Below, one piece after another: positions 18,504-32,479 of a stretch of DNA of 64,000 nucleotides; position 1 is the first letter of the stretch; each line of letters starts with the position of its first letter. This stretch comes from Rhodoferax sp. (lineage in GTDB: Bacteria; Pseudomonadota; Gammaproteobacteria; Burkholderiales; Burkholderiaceae_C). The DNA is taken from the NCBI RefSeq assembly GCF_030653815.1, contig NZ_JAURYQ010000036.1, positions 1 through 64,000 on the forward strand. The letters run 5' to 3'. Under the pieces are notes generated by a model. That model made no database searches and was not told where the DNA came from. It worked only from the letters and a program-made list of their open reading frames with translations. Position numbers and translations under genes: made by a program.

Positions 18504-19691
18504 ATGACGCTGGCCCCCTACGCCTGCGACCCGGGCAAGACGCGCGGGCGGCGCTATGCTCAGGCGCCGGCACCCACCCGCACCGACTACCAACGTGACC
18601 GCGACCGCATTGTGCACAGCACGGCGTTTCGGCGCCTGGTTTACAAGACCCAGGTTTTTCTTAACCACGAGGGCGATCTGTTTCGCACTCGTCTGACGCA
18701 TTCGCTGGAGGTGGCGCAGCTCGGACGCTCGGTGGCGCGCTCACTTTCGCTCAACGAAGACCTGGTGGAAGCCATCGCGCTGGCGCACGACTTGGGCCAC
18801 ACGCCCTTTGGCCACGCCGGTCAGGACGCGCTCAATGTCTGCATGGCCAACCATGGCGGCTTCGAGCACAACCTGCAAAGCCTGCGCGTGGTCGACCATC
18901 TGGAAGAGCGTTACCCCGAGTTTGACGGCCTCAACCTGACGTTCGAAACCCGCGAAGGCATCCTCAAGCACTGCTCGCGCGTGCATGCTGAGCAACTTGA
19001 ACGCTTTGATCCGGGGGGTGTCGGCCATCGCTTTTTGAACCGTGTCCAGCCCAGCCTGGAAGCCCAGTTGTGCAATTTGGCCGATGAAATTGCCTACAAC
19101 GCGCACGACATTGACGACGGCGTGCGTTCCGGGCTGATCACGCTGGCGCAGTTGCAGCAAGTTCCGCTGTTTGATGACCACAGGCGCCAGACGCTGGCGG
19201 AATTTCCGCATTTGCAGGACAAGGCGCAGGGGCGGCGTCTGCTGTACGAGTCGATCCGCCGCATGTTGAGTGCGCAGGTCTACGACGTGATTCAGGCCAC
19301 CCAGGCCGCCCTGCAGCTTGCAGCGCCCGGCACCGTCGATGCGGTACGTCATTTGCCGCCCTTGATTCAATTCAGCGCGGCCATGCGCGAGCAGTCGCAG
19401 ATGTTGAAGCGCTTTTTGCTGGACAAGCTGTACCGCCATCCGCGCGTGCTGGATACCACGGGCCAGGCGCAGCAGGTGGTGCGTGATTTGTTTGGGCGTT
19501 ACCTGGCGCAGCCCGATCACATGCCTGAGAGCCATCAGCGCCGGCTGGCGGCTGCGCTGGAGAACGAGCCGGTTTCCGAGCGCGCCCTGGCTCGGATTGT
19601 TGCGGACTACATCGCCGGGATGACCGACCGCTTTGCGCTGCGCGAACACCAACGACTAACGGGCCAGCGGCTGTTGTTTGAGTCATCTTAG
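18504..19691 (+). CDS. dgt: Deoxyguanosinetriphosphate triphosphohydrolase-like protein
   Basis: An HD-domain phosphohydrolase that splits dNTPs into the deoxynucleoside and triphosphate. The 395-residue length and motifs fit the Dgt type 2 subfamily: FRRLVYKTQVF near the N-terminus, metal ligands His66 (RTRLTHSLEV) and His95-Asp96 (LAHDLGHTPFGHAG), and the later LADEIAYNAHDIDDG with the fourth ligand. Its position between aroB and a DUF1415 gene recurs in Burkholderiales genomes as far as I recall. Dgt proteins can also restrict phages by depleting dNTPs, but nothing here points to that role. Confidence 0.93.
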   Translation: MTLAPYACDPGKTRGRRYAQAPAPTRTDYQRDRDRIVHSTAFRRLVYKTQVFLNHEGDLFRTRLTHSLEVAQLGRSVARSLSLNEDLVEAIALAHDLGHTPFGHAGQDALNVCMANHGGFEHNLQSLRVVDHLEERYPEFDGLNLTFETREGILKHCSRVHAEQLERFDPGGVGHRFLNRVQPSLEAQLCNLADEIAYNAHDIDDGVRSGLITLAQLQQVPLFDDHRRQTLAEFPHLQDKAQGRRLLYESIRRMLSAQVYDVIQATQAALQLAAPGTVDAVRHLPPLIQFSAAMREQSQMLKRFLLDKLYRHPRVLDTTGQAQQVVRDLFGRYLAQPDHMPESHQRRLAAALENEPVSERALARIVADYIAGMTDRFALREHQRLTGQRLLFESS

Positions 19692-19728
19692 GCGCGATTA
19701 CGCGACTCCAATAAATGGAAAGATTCCT

Positions 19729-20280
19729 ATGAACTCTGATGATCTTGTGATCGCTGACACCCAAGCCTGGCTCGAGCGTGCCGTGATTGGCCTCAACCTG
19801 TGCCCCTTTGCCAAAAGCGTGCACGTCAAGGGGCAGGTGCATTACGCCGTCAGTCGCGCCACCGCAGCCCCAGAGTTGCTTGAGGGTTTGCGTGCCGAAC
19901 TCAAGGCGTTGGTGGCCCTGGACGCCAAACTGCGCGACACCACGCTATTGATCGCGCCAGACTGTCTGCAAGACTTTCTGGACTTCAATGACTTTCTGGC
20001 GCAGGCGGACGGGGTGCTGGCTGACCTGGACCTTGACGGGGTGCTGCAAATCGCATCGCTGCACCCTGGCTACCAGTTTGCAGGTACACGCGCCGATGAC
20101 ATCACCAATTACACCAACCGTTCGCCTTATCCGACGCTGCACCTGCTGCGTGAAGACAGCATCGACCGCGCGGTCGCGGCCTTCCCTGACCCTGAGTCGA
20201 TTTTTGAGGTCAATATGAAAACCTTGGAGCAGTTGGGCCCCGAAGGCTGGGCGGCTTTGAAAGTAGGGCGCACGTCATGA
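19729..20280 (+). CDS. DUF1415 family protein
   Basis: A conserved protein of unknown function (DUF1415), 183 residues from the ATG at 19729, which follows a GGAAAG ribosome site; a longer frame starting at 19678 would overlap the dgt end. Conserved features are LCPFAK near the N-terminus, a single well-conserved cysteine, SLHPGYQFAGT, the NRSPYPTLHLLRE block and the final MKTLEQLGPEGW. No signal peptide or membrane helix is visible, so it is probably cytosolic. Its stop overlaps the start of the methyltransferase gene by four bases, implying coupled translation. Confidence 0.82.
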   Translation: MNSDDLVIADTQAWLERAVIGLNLCPFAKSVHVKGQVHYAVSRATAAPELLEGLRAELKALVALDAKLRDTTLLIAPDCLQDFLDFNDFLAQADGVLADLDLDGVLQIASLHPGYQFAGTRADDITNYTNRSPYPTLHLLREDSIDRAVAAFPDPESIFEVNMKTLEQLGPEGWAALKVGRTS

Positions 20281-21230
20281 AAAAGCAAAAGACAGACAAC
20301 AGTCGCTCGTCCAAGGCGCCATCGCACGGTCCTGCTTCGTTGGTCGATGAGATCCGTCCCGGTCAATCGATCGAATTGCTCAAGGAACTGCACATCCTGA
20401 CGCGGGACGGCAAGCTCAACCAGGACTCCCGGCGCAAGCTCAAGCAGGTCTACCACCTCTACCAGTTCATCGAGAAGCTGCTGCTTGAGTTGAGCGACAA
20501 GCCTGGCAGCACGCCGGGCGTCACGCTGGCCGACCATGGCGCGGGCAAATCCTACCTGGGCTTCATTTTGTACGATTTGTTTTTCAAGGCGCAGGCCAAG
20601 GGGCACATTTACGGCATCGAAACCCGGCCTGAATTGGTGCAGAAGTCCCAGGCCCTGGCGCGGCAGTTGGGGTTTGATCGCATGTCGTTTTTGAACCTGA
20701 CGGTGGCCGATTCAGCGCAGTCCGACCAGTTGCCCGCGCGCATTGACATCGTCACCGCGCTGCACGCCTGCGACACCGCCACCGACGACGCGATGGCCTT
20801 TGGCCTGCAAAAACAGGCGCATTTCATGGTGCTGGTGCCCTGTTGCCAAGCCGAAGTGGCGCGAGTGCTGAGCCAGCACAAGGCGCTGTCGCTGTCACGC
20901 ACGCCTTTGTCCGAGTTGTGGCGCCACCCCTTGCACACCCGTGAGCTGGGTAGCCAGATTACCAACGTGCTGCGCTGCCTGTACCTGGAGGCTTGTGGCT
21001 ACCAGGTCACGGTGACCGAACTCGTGGGCTGGGAGCACAGCATGAAAAACGAGCTCATCATTGCGCGCCATACCGGTCACAAGAAGGTGGCATCGGCGCA
21101 ACGCTTGCGCGCCCTGCTGGACGAGTTTGGTTTGACAGACCTGCTTCACACCCGCTTTACAGCCTTGCCTGACAATTCAAGTCAAGCGCCTGAGCGGCAG
21201 TCTGACCCTGGCGCCGAGGCACCCATGTGA
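20277..21230 (+). CDS. Class I SAM-dependent methyltransferase (Methyltransf_32-like)
   Basis: A 317-residue Rossmann-fold methyltransferase of the type also seen in METTL25/RRNAD1-like proteins. The SAM-binding motif I appears as LADHGAGKSYLGFILYD. Motif II has an acidic end at YGIETRPELV; later come IVTALHACDTATDDAM and LVPCCQAEV, the latter resembling the CC-containing catalytic region of the family. The first 45 residues are lysine/serine-rich. The substrate is unknown; RNA or small molecules are possible. It overlaps the DUF1415 gene by ATGA. Confidence 0.78.
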   Translation: MKKQKTDNSRSSKAPSHGPASLVDEIRPGQSIELLKELHILTRDGKLNQDSRRKLKQVYHLYQFIEKLLLELSDKPGSTPGVTLADHGAGKSYLGFILYDLFFKAQAKGHIYGIETRPELVQKSQALARQLGFDRMSFLNLTVADSAQSDQLPARIDIVTALHACDTATDDAMAFGLQKQAHFMVLVPCCQAEVARVLSQHKALSLSRTPLSELWRHPLHTRELGSQITNVLRCLYLEACGYQVTVTELVGWEHSMKNELIIARHTGHKKVASAQRLRALLDEFGLTDLLHTRFTALPDNSSQAPERQSDPGAEAPM

Positions 21231-21250
21231 CATTAACAAAGGAATTTGCC

Positions 21251-21718
21251 ATGAAACGAACGATGCAAAACGGGTTTTTGGCCTTATCCGTCAGCCTGTT
21301 GGTGGCCTGTGCCAGCAACAGCCCTGACGTGATCCAGCGTGGCGATGCCCAGCGCCTGTCCCAAGTCCAGGACGGGGTGGTGTTGTCGGTGCGCAATGTG
21401 GTCGTGGATGGCAGCCAAAGCGGCGTCGGGGCGGCGGTGGGTGGTGTCACTGGCGCCGTTGCGGGTGCCACGCGTGGCGGCTCCAGTGCAGAGAGTAATG
21501 TGATTGGCCTGCTGGTGGGCGTGGCGGGTGCTGTGGCTGGCAACGCCATCGAGCGCATGGCCACGCGTGAGGATGCCGTGGAGGTTCTGGTGCAACTCAA
21601 AGGGGGTGAGCGTCGTGCGGTGGTGCAAGCCAAAGGTGAGCAAACCTTGATGCCCGGCGACGCGGTCATCCTGGTCACCACGGGCGGCAAGGTCCGCATT
21701 GCCAAGGCCCCGAGATAA
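21251..21718 (+). CDS. Glycine-zipper outer-membrane lipoprotein
   Basis: A 155-residue lipoprotein with lipobox LVAC (Cys20) from the ATG at 21251; an AGGA ribosome site precedes it. After a short linker comes a glycine-zipper stretch (GVGAAVGGVTGAVAGATRGG and GLLVGVAGAVAGNAIE), as in SlyB/Pcp-type proteins. The C-terminal beta-rich part reads AVEVLVQLKGGERRAVVQ. SlyB-type proteins stabilise the outer membrane under stress. No operon partner is evident. Confidence 0.8.
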   Translation: MKRTMQNGFLALSVSLLVACASNSPDVIQRGDAQRLSQVQDGVVLSVRNVVVDGSQSGVGAAVGGVTGAVAGATRGGSSAESNVIGLLVGVAGAVAGNAIERMATREDAVEVLVQLKGGERRAVVQAKGEQTLMPGDAVILVTTGGKVRIAKAPR

Positions 21719-21732
21719 GCTGACCCGCTTCC

Positions 21733-22446
21733 ATGGCCCGCCAACCCCGTCTCACCTTGCCTGGCTACCCGTATCATGTGATTCAGCGCGGCAACAACAA
21801 GCAGGCCATTTTCACCACCACAGCCGACTATCAGCGGCTGCTCGACCTGCTCGAAGAAAATGCCAAAAAGTTCGACGTGGCTGTGCATGCCTATGTGCTG
21901 ATGAGCAACCATTTCCATTTGCTGGCAACACCCAAAACTGCAGATGGTTTGCCCAAAATGATGCAGGCGGTGGGGCGCAGCTATGTGCGCTATTTCAACG
22001 ACGCGCAAAAGCGCAGCGGCACCTTGTGGGAAGGGCGCTACAAATCCACCCTGATTCAGACCGACCGTTATTTGCTGGCCTGCATGGCCTACATTGATCT
22101 CAATCCAGTGCGCGCTGGCCTGGTGGTGCAGCCGCAAGACTATCCCTGGTCGAGTTATCTGCATTACCTGGGTGTGCGCGTTGACCGTTTGATCACGCCG
22201 CATGCGCTGCTTTGGGAGTTGGGCAACACGCCTTTTGCCCGTGAAGCAGCCTACGCCGAATTGGTGCAAGGCGGCATCAGTCCGGTGCAACAGGCGGCCA
22301 TCACGCAGGCGACGTTGAGCGGCTGGGCCTTGGGAGAAGCCGATTTTGTGGCAGATTTGCAAAAGAGTACCGAGCGACGTGTGGCCAAAGCAGCGCCTGG
22401 CAGGCCATTTTCAGTGAACAAGCCAAACCAAAAACAGCCTGAATAA
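21733..22446 (+). CDS. REP-associated tyrosine transposase (RAYT), IS200-like Y1 fold
   Basis: A 237-residue Y1 transposase-family protein. The HUH motif is HFH at residues 60-62 (VLMSNHFHLLATP), and the helix carrying the catalytic tyrosine is in DRYLLACMAYIDLNPVRAG (111-129). The N-terminal PGYPYHVIQRGNNKQAIF is the standard opening. RAYTs are single-copy domesticated relatives of IS200/IS605 transposases that mobilise or process REP palindromes. The 3' flank holds AT-rich sequence with CTGACCCC and CCCCAATT motifs, and a related palindrome lies at 59959-59994. The C-terminal 40 residues are a basic tail. Confidence 0.93.
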   Translation: MARQPRLTLPGYPYHVIQRGNNKQAIFTTTADYQRLLDLLEENAKKFDVAVHAYVLMSNHFHLLATPKTADGLPKMMQAVGRSYVRYFNDAQKRSGTLWEGRYKSTLIQTDRYLLACMAYIDLNPVRAGLVVQPQDYPWSSYLHYLGVRVDRLITPHALLWELGNTPFAREAAYAELVQGGISPVQQAAITQATLSGWALGEADFVADLQKSTERRVAKAAPGRPFSVNKPNQKQPE

Positions 22447-22609
22447 TCGAAAAAATATACCCTCAATGCTCTTAATTTTGATATGTCCCCAATTAAATTG
22501 AAATATGAGTTTTCGGAAAATAATTGGAATCTGACCCCTATTATTTTGTTTGGCATAAATGCTGCATTGCGGTAAAGTCTTTATCTTTGAAATTTACAGG
22601 AGCGCTCCC
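22447..22609. repeat. AT-rich RAYT 3' flank with REP-like motifs
   Basis: A low-GC gap between the RAYT gene and gltB. TGTCCCCAATTAAATTG lies at 22484-22500 and AATCTGACCCC at 22528-22538, the latter framed by AATAAT/ATTATT. The same CCCCAATT and CTGACCC strings recur in the palindrome at 59959-59999. The gltB promoter and its AGGAG ribosome site (22598-22602) must also be in this stretch. Confidence 0.5.
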
Positions 22610-27349
<4,740 letters not shown>

Positions 27350-27382
27350 CGCGACACGGACCATCGATCAAGGAAAAATATC

Positions 27383-28849
27383 ATGGGAAAAGTTACCGGT
27401 TTCATGGAATACGAGCGTCTCGAAGAGGGCTACAAGCCTGTCCCCGAGCGCCTGAAAAATTACAAGGAATTTGTCATCGGCTTGAACGACGAGGCCGCAA
27501 TCAAGCAGGCCGCGCGCTGCATGGACTGCGGCACGCCGTTCTGCAACAGCGGTTGCCCGGTCAACAACATCATTCCGGACTTCAATGACCTGGTGTACCA
27601 GGGGGACTGGAAAGAAGCCATTGAGGTGCTGCACAGCACCAACAACTTCCCCGAGTTCACCGGGCGCATCTGTCCGGCACCGTGCGAAGCGGCCTGCACG
27701 CTGAACGTGAATGACGACGCCGTCGGCATCAAGTCGATCGAACACGCCATCATCGACCGCGCATGGGAGCACGGTTGGGTCACGCCCCAGCCCGCCAAGA
27801 TCAAGACCGGCAAAAAAGTGGCTGTGGTCGGATCAGGGCCGGCCGGCATGGCGGCGGCGCAGCAGCTGGCGCGCGTCGGCCACGACGTGACCCTGTTCGA
27901 GAAAAATGACCGTGTCGGTGGCTTGCTGCGTTACGGCATCCCCGACTTCAAGATGGAAAAAACGCACATTGACCGCCGGGTCGAGCAGCTCAAGGCGGAA
28001 GGTGTGACGATTCGCACGAGCGTGCTGGTCGGTGATCTGCCCAAGGGGTCCAAAGTGACCAACTGGGCCAAGGAAACCATTTCACCCGCCCAGTTGCAGA
28101 CCGACTTTGACGCCGTGTTGCTGACCGGCGGCTCCGAGCAGTCGCGTGACCTGCCCGTGCCCGGGCGTGACCTGGACGGCATTTATTTCGCAATGGAATT
28201 CCTGCCGCAACAAAACAAGGTCAATGCGGGCGACAAGCTCAAGAACCAGTTGCGCGCCGACGGCAAGCACGTCATCGTGATTGGCGGAGGCGACACGGGT
28301 TCCGACTGCGTGGGCACCAGCAACCGCCATGGTGCGGTCAGCGTGACCCAGTTCGAGGTCATGCCCCAGCCCCCCGAAGAAGAAAATCGGCCGCTGACCT
28401 GGCCCTACTGGCCCATGAAGCTGCGCACCAGCTCCAGCCACGACGAAGGCTGCGTGCGCGAGTTCGCCATTTCCACCAAGGAATTCATCGGTGAAAAAGG
28501 CAAACTGACCGGACTGAAAACCGTGCACATCGAGCTCAAGGACGGCAAGATGGTGGAAATCCCCGGTTCTGAGAAAACCTACAAGGCCGACCTGGTGTTG
28601 CTGGCCATGGGTTTTGTCAACCCGGTGGCCACGGTGCTCGACGCCTTTGGGATTGACAAAGACAACCGCGGCAATGCCCGTGCCAGCACCGACTTCACCG
28701 GCGGCTATGCCACCAATGTGGCCAAGGTGTTTGCTGCCGGTGACATGCGCCGCGGCCAGAGCCTGGTGGTGTGGGCCATCCGTGAGGGCCGCCAGGCCGC
28801 CCGTTCGATCGATGAATTCCTGATGGGTTACAGCGATCTGCCACGTTGA
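27383..28849 (+). CDS. gltD: Glutamate synthase, small subunit
   Basis: The FAD-containing NADPH-oxidising subunit that feeds electrons to GltB. The 488-residue protein begins with a two-cluster iron-sulfur domain: Cys46, Cys49, Cys54 and Cys58 ([13 protein letters not shown]) and Cys97, Cys101 and Cys105. FAD binds at [18 protein letters not shown] and NADPH at [16 protein letters not shown]. The C-terminal [20 protein letters not shown] closes the FAD site. A GC-rich hairpin with a T-rich tail follows the gene. Confidence 0.97.
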   Translation: MGKVTGFMEYERLEEGYKPVPERLKNYKEFVIGLNDEAAIKQAARCMDCGTPFCNSGCPVNNIIPDFNDLVYQGDWKEAIEVLHSTNNFPEFTGRICPAPCEAACTLNVNDDAVGIKSIEHAIIDRAWEHGWVTPQPAKIKTGKKVAVVGSGPAGMAAAQQLARVGHDVTLFEKNDRVGGLLRYGIPDFKMEKTHIDRRVEQLKAEGVTIRTSVLVGDLPKGSKVTNWAKETISPAQLQTDFDAVLLTGGSEQSRDLPVPGRDLDGIYFAMEFLPQQNKVNAGDKLKNQLRADGKHVIVIGGGDTGSDCVGTSNRHGAVSVTQFEVMPQPPEEENRPLTWPYWPMKLRTSSSHDEGCVREFAISTKEFIGEKGKLTGLKTVHIELKDGKMVEIPGSEKTYKADLVLLAMGFVNPVATVLDAFGIDKDNRGNARASTDFTGGYATNVAKVFAAGDMRRGQSLVVWAIREGRQAARSIDEFLMGYSDLPR

Positions 28850-28909
28850 TCCGGAGGTCAAAAGGGTGGCTGGAGTGCGAGCCTAGGTGTATTCCCTTAT
28901 GATGGAAGC

Positions 28910-28934
28910 GCCGGGAATGCCCGGCCTTTCTATT
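28910..28934 (+). terminator. Intrinsic terminator after gltBD
   Basis: GCCGGG (28910-28915) pairs with CCCGGC (28920-28925) around the loop AATG and runs into CTTTCTATTT. The stem is short but fully GC. It separates gltBD from the mla operon that begins at 28940. Confidence 0.7.
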
Positions 28935-28939
28935 TATTT

Positions 28940-29758
28940 ATGGCTTTATTTTCCTCAGACGCGCTGGTCGAACTACGCAATCTCACCTTCGGGTACGGAG
29001 AGCGGGTGATCCTGGACAAGGTTTCCCTGTCGATTCCACGCGGCAAGGTGACGGCGCTCATGGGCGCCTCGGGCGGCGGCAAAACCACTTTGTTGCGCCT
29101 GATGAGTGGGCAAAACCGGGCCCAATCAGGCCAGGCGCTGTTTGACGGGCAGGACGTGACGCCCATGAACCAGGCCCAGATTTACGCCGTGCGCCGCCGC
29201 ATGGGCATGCTGTTCCAGTTCGGCGCCCTGTTTGCTGACCTGTCGGTGTTTGACAACGTTGCATTTTCGCTGCGCGAGCACACCAATTTGCCTGAGCCGC
29301 TGATTCGGGACATCGTGCTGATGAAGCTCAACGCCGTGGGCCTGCGCGGTGCCTTTGACTTGATGCCGAGTGATTTGTCGGGCGGCATGGCGCGGCGCAT
29401 TGCGTTGGCGCGTGCCATTGCGCTTGATCCTGAATTGGTGATGTATGACGAGCCTTTTTCTGGTCTCGACCCCATTTCTCTCGGGACCGCGGCGCGTTTG
29501 ATTCGTCAGCTCAACGACTCGATGGGGCTGACCAGCGTCTTTGTCTCGCATGAGCTGGAGCAAACCTTCACCATTGCGGACCACGTGATCATCCTGGCCA
29601 ACGGCAAGGTGGCCATGGAGGGAACGCCCGAGCAGGTGCGCCAGAGTGCTGATCCGCTGGTCTACCAGTACGTCAATGCCTTGTCTGACGGGCCGGTGCG
29701 TTTTCATTACCCTGGCCCGTCGGTGGCCGAAGATTTTGGTGTGGAGGCTTGCGCATGA
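28940..29758 (+). CDS. mlaF: Phospholipid ABC transporter ATP-binding protein MlaF
   Basis: The ATPase of the MlaFEDB complex, which moves phospholipids between the inner membrane and periplasmic MlaC to maintain outer-membrane lipid asymmetry. It has 272 residues. Walker A is GASGGGKTT, the signature is [14 protein letters not shown], Walker B is [12 protein letters not shown] and the switch His is in FVSHELEQT. The C-terminal tail beyond the ATPase core contacts MlaB in known structures. First gene of an operon containing all six Mla components; its stop overlaps the mlaE start. Confidence 0.96.
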   Translation: MALFSSDALVELRNLTFGYGERVILDKVSLSIPRGKVTALMGASGGGKTTLLRLMSGQNRAQSGQALFDGQDVTPMNQAQIYAVRRRMGMLFQFGALFADLSVFDNVAFSLREHTNLPEPLIRDIVLMKLNAVGLRGAFDLMPSDLSGGMARRIALARAIALDPELVMYDEPFSGLDPISLGTAARLIRQLNDSMGLTSVFVSHELEQTFTIADHVIILANGKVAMEGTPEQVRQSADPLVYQYVNALSDGPVRFHYPGPSVAEDFGVEACA

Positions 29759-30537
29759 GTTGGTACAAACCTGCTGATATTGGTCTGGCCGCGCGTAGTC
29801 AGTTGGCCGACCTGGGCTTGGGCGCCCGCCTTTTTGTACGGCTGCTGTCCACGTTTTTCGGGAGCTTCAGGCGCTTTGGCCTGATTCGTGACCAGATTCA
29901 TTTTTTGGGCAATTACTCGCTGGCCATCATTGCGGTGTCGGGCCTGTTTGTCGGCTTTGTCTTTGGTTTGCAGGGCTACTACACCTTGCAACGCTACGGT
30001 TCTTCTGAAGCGCTGGGTCTGCTGGTGGCGCTCAGCCTGGTGCGCGAACTTGGTCCAGTGGTCACCGCGCTGCTGTTTGCCGGGCGCGCCGGCACCTCGC
30101 TCACCGCCGAGATTGGCCTGATGAAGGCGGGCGAACAGATCAGCGTGATGGAAATGATGGCGGTCGATCCGGTGCAACGCGTCCTGGCGCCGCGTTTCTG
30201 GGCTGGTGTCATTGCCATGCCCTTGTTGGCGGCGGTGTTCAGTGCCATGGGCATCATTGGCGGCTGGGTGGTGGGCGTGCTCATGATCGGGGTTGACACC
30301 GGTTCCTTCTGGAGCCAGATCCAGGGCGGTGTGGATGTCTGGAAGGACGTGGGCAACGGCATCATCAAAAGCATTGTGTTTGGCTTCACCGTGACCTTCA
30401 TTGCGCTGCTGCAGGGTTTTGAGGCGCAAGCCACGCCCGAAGGTGTGGCCAGCGCCACCACGCGCACCGTGGTGGTGGCGTCGCTTTCTGTGCTGGGGCT
30501 GGATTTCATTCTGACGGCCATGATGTTTACGATTTAA
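29755..30537 (+). CDS. mlaE: Phospholipid ABC transporter permease MlaE
   Basis: A 260-residue polytopic permease of the MlaE family with about five membrane helices. The typical sequence runs through [39 protein letters not shown] (the coupling-helix region) and [20 protein letters not shown]. The start is the ATG at 29755 overlapping the mlaF stop (ATGA); an upstream TTG would add only two residues. The gene lies between mlaF and mlaD as in E. coli. Confidence 0.95.
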   Translation: MSWYKPADIGLAARSQLADLGLGARLFVRLLSTFFGSFRRFGLIRDQIHFLGNYSLAIIAVSGLFVGFVFGLQGYYTLQRYGSSEALGLLVALSLVRELGPVVTALLFAGRAGTSLTAEIGLMKAGEQISVMEMMAVDPVQRVLAPRFWAGVIAMPLLAAVFSAMGIIGGWVVGVLMIGVDTGSFWSQIQGGVDVWKDVGNGIIKSIVFGFTVTFIALLQGFEAQATPEGVASATTRTVVVASLSVLGLDFILTAMMFTI

Positions 30538-30551
30538 AGAGAATAAGTTTT

Positions 30552-31037
30552 ATGCAACGTTCAAAAAATGATGTCTGGGTGGGCCTTTTCGTGCTCATTG
30601 GTGCGGTCGCCATTTTGTTTCTGGCGCTCCAGTCGGCCAATCTGCTGAGCTTGAGTTTCCAGAAAACCTACCAGGTCAAGGCCAAATTCGACAACGTGGG
30701 TGGCGTCAAGCCCAAGGCGGCAGTGCGCAGCGCCGGGGTCGTGGTCGGGCGGGTGGAAAACATCGCCTTTGATGACAAATCCTTTCAGGCGGTGGTCACA
30801 CTTGCGCTGGAAAGCCAGTATGTGTTCCCCAAGGACAGTTCACTCAAAATCCTCACCAGCGGTTTGCTTGGTGAACAATACTTGGGCATCGAGCCCGGGG
30901 CCGACGACAACAACCTGGTAGCAGGGGATACCATCTCCAGCACCCAGTCTGCGGTTGTGCTGGAAAATCTTATCAGTCAGTTTTTATTCAGTAAAGCCGC
31001 GGAACCAGCGGCAGGCAATGACGGTCAGGGAAAATAA
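30552..31037 (+). CDS. mlaD: MCE-domain lipid-binding protein MlaD
   Basis: A 161-residue inner-membrane-anchored MCE protein that forms a hexameric ring on MlaFE. One N-terminal membrane helix (VGLFVLIGAVAILFLALQ) precedes the MCE domain (about residues 38-118: YQVKAKFDNVGGVKPKAAVR, SGLLGEQYLGIEPG). The hydrophobic C-terminal helix with VLENLISQFLF lines the lipid channel. Its stop overlaps the mlaA start. Confidence 0.95.
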   Translation: MQRSKNDVWVGLFVLIGAVAILFLALQSANLLSLSFQKTYQVKAKFDNVGGVKPKAAVRSAGVVVGRVENIAFDDKSFQAVVTLALESQYVFPKDSSLKILTSGLLGEQYLGIEPGADDNNLVAGDTISSTQSAVVLENLISQFLFSKAAEPAAGNDGQGK

Positions 31038-31801
31038 TGAGATATTTTTGCAATCAATCCGGTGGCACGATGAGGCGCAGTTCATGGGCCCTCCTCGTGT
31101 TGGCCATCTTTATGCTGAGCGGCTGTGCTTCGGGCCCCAATGCCAATTCGCGTGACCCGCTGGAGCCCTTCAATCGGAGCATGTACCGGTTCAATGACAC
31201 GGTTGATCGGGCTGTCGTGAAGCCGGTGGCCACGGCCTACCGCGACGTGCTGCCGTCACCAGTGCGTACCGGCGTGACCAATTTTTTTGCCAACCTGCAG
31301 GATGCCTGGTCTTTTGTGAACAACGGCCTTCAGCTCAAGGGTGAAGCGGCGGGCAACAGCCTGATGCGTTTCAGTGTCAACACCTTCCTGGGTTTGGGCG
31401 GCCTGCTCGACATTGCTTCCGAAATGCAGATCGAGCGTCACAGCGAAGATTTTGGCCAGACACTGGGTCATTGGGGGGTGGGTGCCGGCCCCTATCTGGT
31501 GTTGCCGCTGCTCGGGCCTTCCACGCTGCGTGACACCGCGGCCTTGCCGGTGGATGCCCAGGGCAATCTGGTCTCGGGCGTGAGTGACGTGTCCACACGC
31601 AATTCGCTCACGGCGCTGGGTTTGTTGAATCGGCGTGCCCGCTTGCTCGAAGCCACCAGCATCCTCGATCAGGTGGCGCTGGATCCCTACACATTTACCC
31701 GTGACGCTTTTTTGCAAGGGCGTCAAAATGATGTTTACGACGGCTATCCGCCGGATGATGCCGAGCCTGTTGATTCGGTCAATGGCGATTCAGCCAAGTA
31801 A
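31037..31801 (+). CDS. mlaA: Outer-membrane lipoprotein MlaA (VacJ)
   Basis: An outer-membrane ring-shaped lipoprotein that removes mislocalised phospholipid from the outer leaflet and gives it to MlaC. The lipobox is MLSGC with Cys30, counted from the ATG at 31037; an internal ATG at 31070 would give a more ordinary signal length. Family signs are DPLEPFNRSMYRFNDTVDR, FFANLQDAWSFVNNGLQLK and the GHWGVGAGPYLVLPLLGPST block. Having mlaA inside the mla operon, rather than elsewhere as in E. coli, is typical of betaproteobacteria. Confidence 0.95.
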   Translation: MRYFCNQSGGTMRRSSWALLVLAIFMLSGCASGPNANSRDPLEPFNRSMYRFNDTVDRAVVKPVATAYRDVLPSPVRTGVTNFFANLQDAWSFVNNGLQLKGEAAGNSLMRFSVNTFLGLGGLLDIASEMQIERHSEDFGQTLGHWGVGAGPYLVLPLLGPSTLRDTAALPVDAQGNLVSGVSDVSTRNSLTALGLLNRRARLLEATSILDQVALDPYTFTRDAFLQGRQNDVYDGYPPDDAEPVDSVNGDSAK

Positions 31802-31821
31802 TTTTTTTGGAATCAGTGACT

Positions 31822-32478
31822 ATGAAAAAACGTTTATTCAACCAATGGCTGCTGGCGCTCACTGCCAGCCTGTCCCTGCTGGTGGCGCTGCCCGTGCAGG
31901 CCGCCGACGAAGCCCCCGATGCGCTCATCAACCGGCTGACCAAGGAGGCGCTTGACACTATCCAGGCCGACAAGGCGGTACAGGCTGGTGACGTGTCGCG
32001 CATCATCGCCTTGGTCGATGAGAAAGTCATGCCGCACCTGAACTTCCAGCGCATGACCGCCTCTGCCGTGGGTCCCGCCTGGCGCCAGGCCAGCCCCGAG
32101 CAACGCAAGCGCCTGGAGGCTGAATTCAAGACCCTGCTGGTGCGCACCTATGCCGGTGCCATGAGCCAGGCCAAGAACCTGAGTTTCAATGTCAAGCCCC
32201 TGCGCGCTGCAGCCGACGACAAGGAGGTCATTGTGCGCACCCTGATCACCGGCCGCGGGGACCCTGTGCAATTGGACTACCGGCTCGAAAAAACACCGGG
32301 TGTGGGCGCAGGCTGGAAAATTTACAACCTCAATGTGCTTGGCGTTTGGCTGGTGGACACCTACCGCAGCCAGTTCGCGCAGGAAATCAACGCCAAGGGG
32401 CTTGACGGTCTGATCGCCACTCTGAGCGAGCGCAACAAGTCCAACGCGGCGGCCAACGCGAAGCCGGCCAAAGGTTGA
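31822..32478 (+). CDS. mlaC: Periplasmic phospholipid carrier MlaC
   Basis: A soluble periplasmic shuttle between MlaA and MlaD. The 218-residue precursor starts at the ATG at 31822 (an upstream TTG frame adds five residues) and has a Sec signal ending VQAAD. The MlaC/Ttg2D domain shows IIALVDEKVMPHLNFQRMTA, VGPAWRQASPEQRKRLEAEF and the SFNVKPLR region. The Ala/Lys-rich tail is likely disordered. Encoded between mlaA and mlaB. Confidence 0.95.
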   Translation: MKKRLFNQWLLALTASLSLLVALPVQAADEAPDALINRLTKEALDTIQADKAVQAGDVSRIIALVDEKVMPHLNFQRMTASAVGPAWRQASPEQRKRLEAEFKTLLVRTYAGAMSQAKNLSFNVKPLRAAADDKEVIVRTLITGRGDPVQLDYRLEKTPGVGAGWKIYNLNVLGVWLVDTYRSQFAQEINAKGLDGLIATLSERNKSNAAANAKPAKG

Positions 32479-32479
32479 C

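Noticed and set aside
18504-19691. dgt as an antiphage dGTPase
   Set aside because: It lies in a conserved housekeeping neighbourhood with no defence genes around it.
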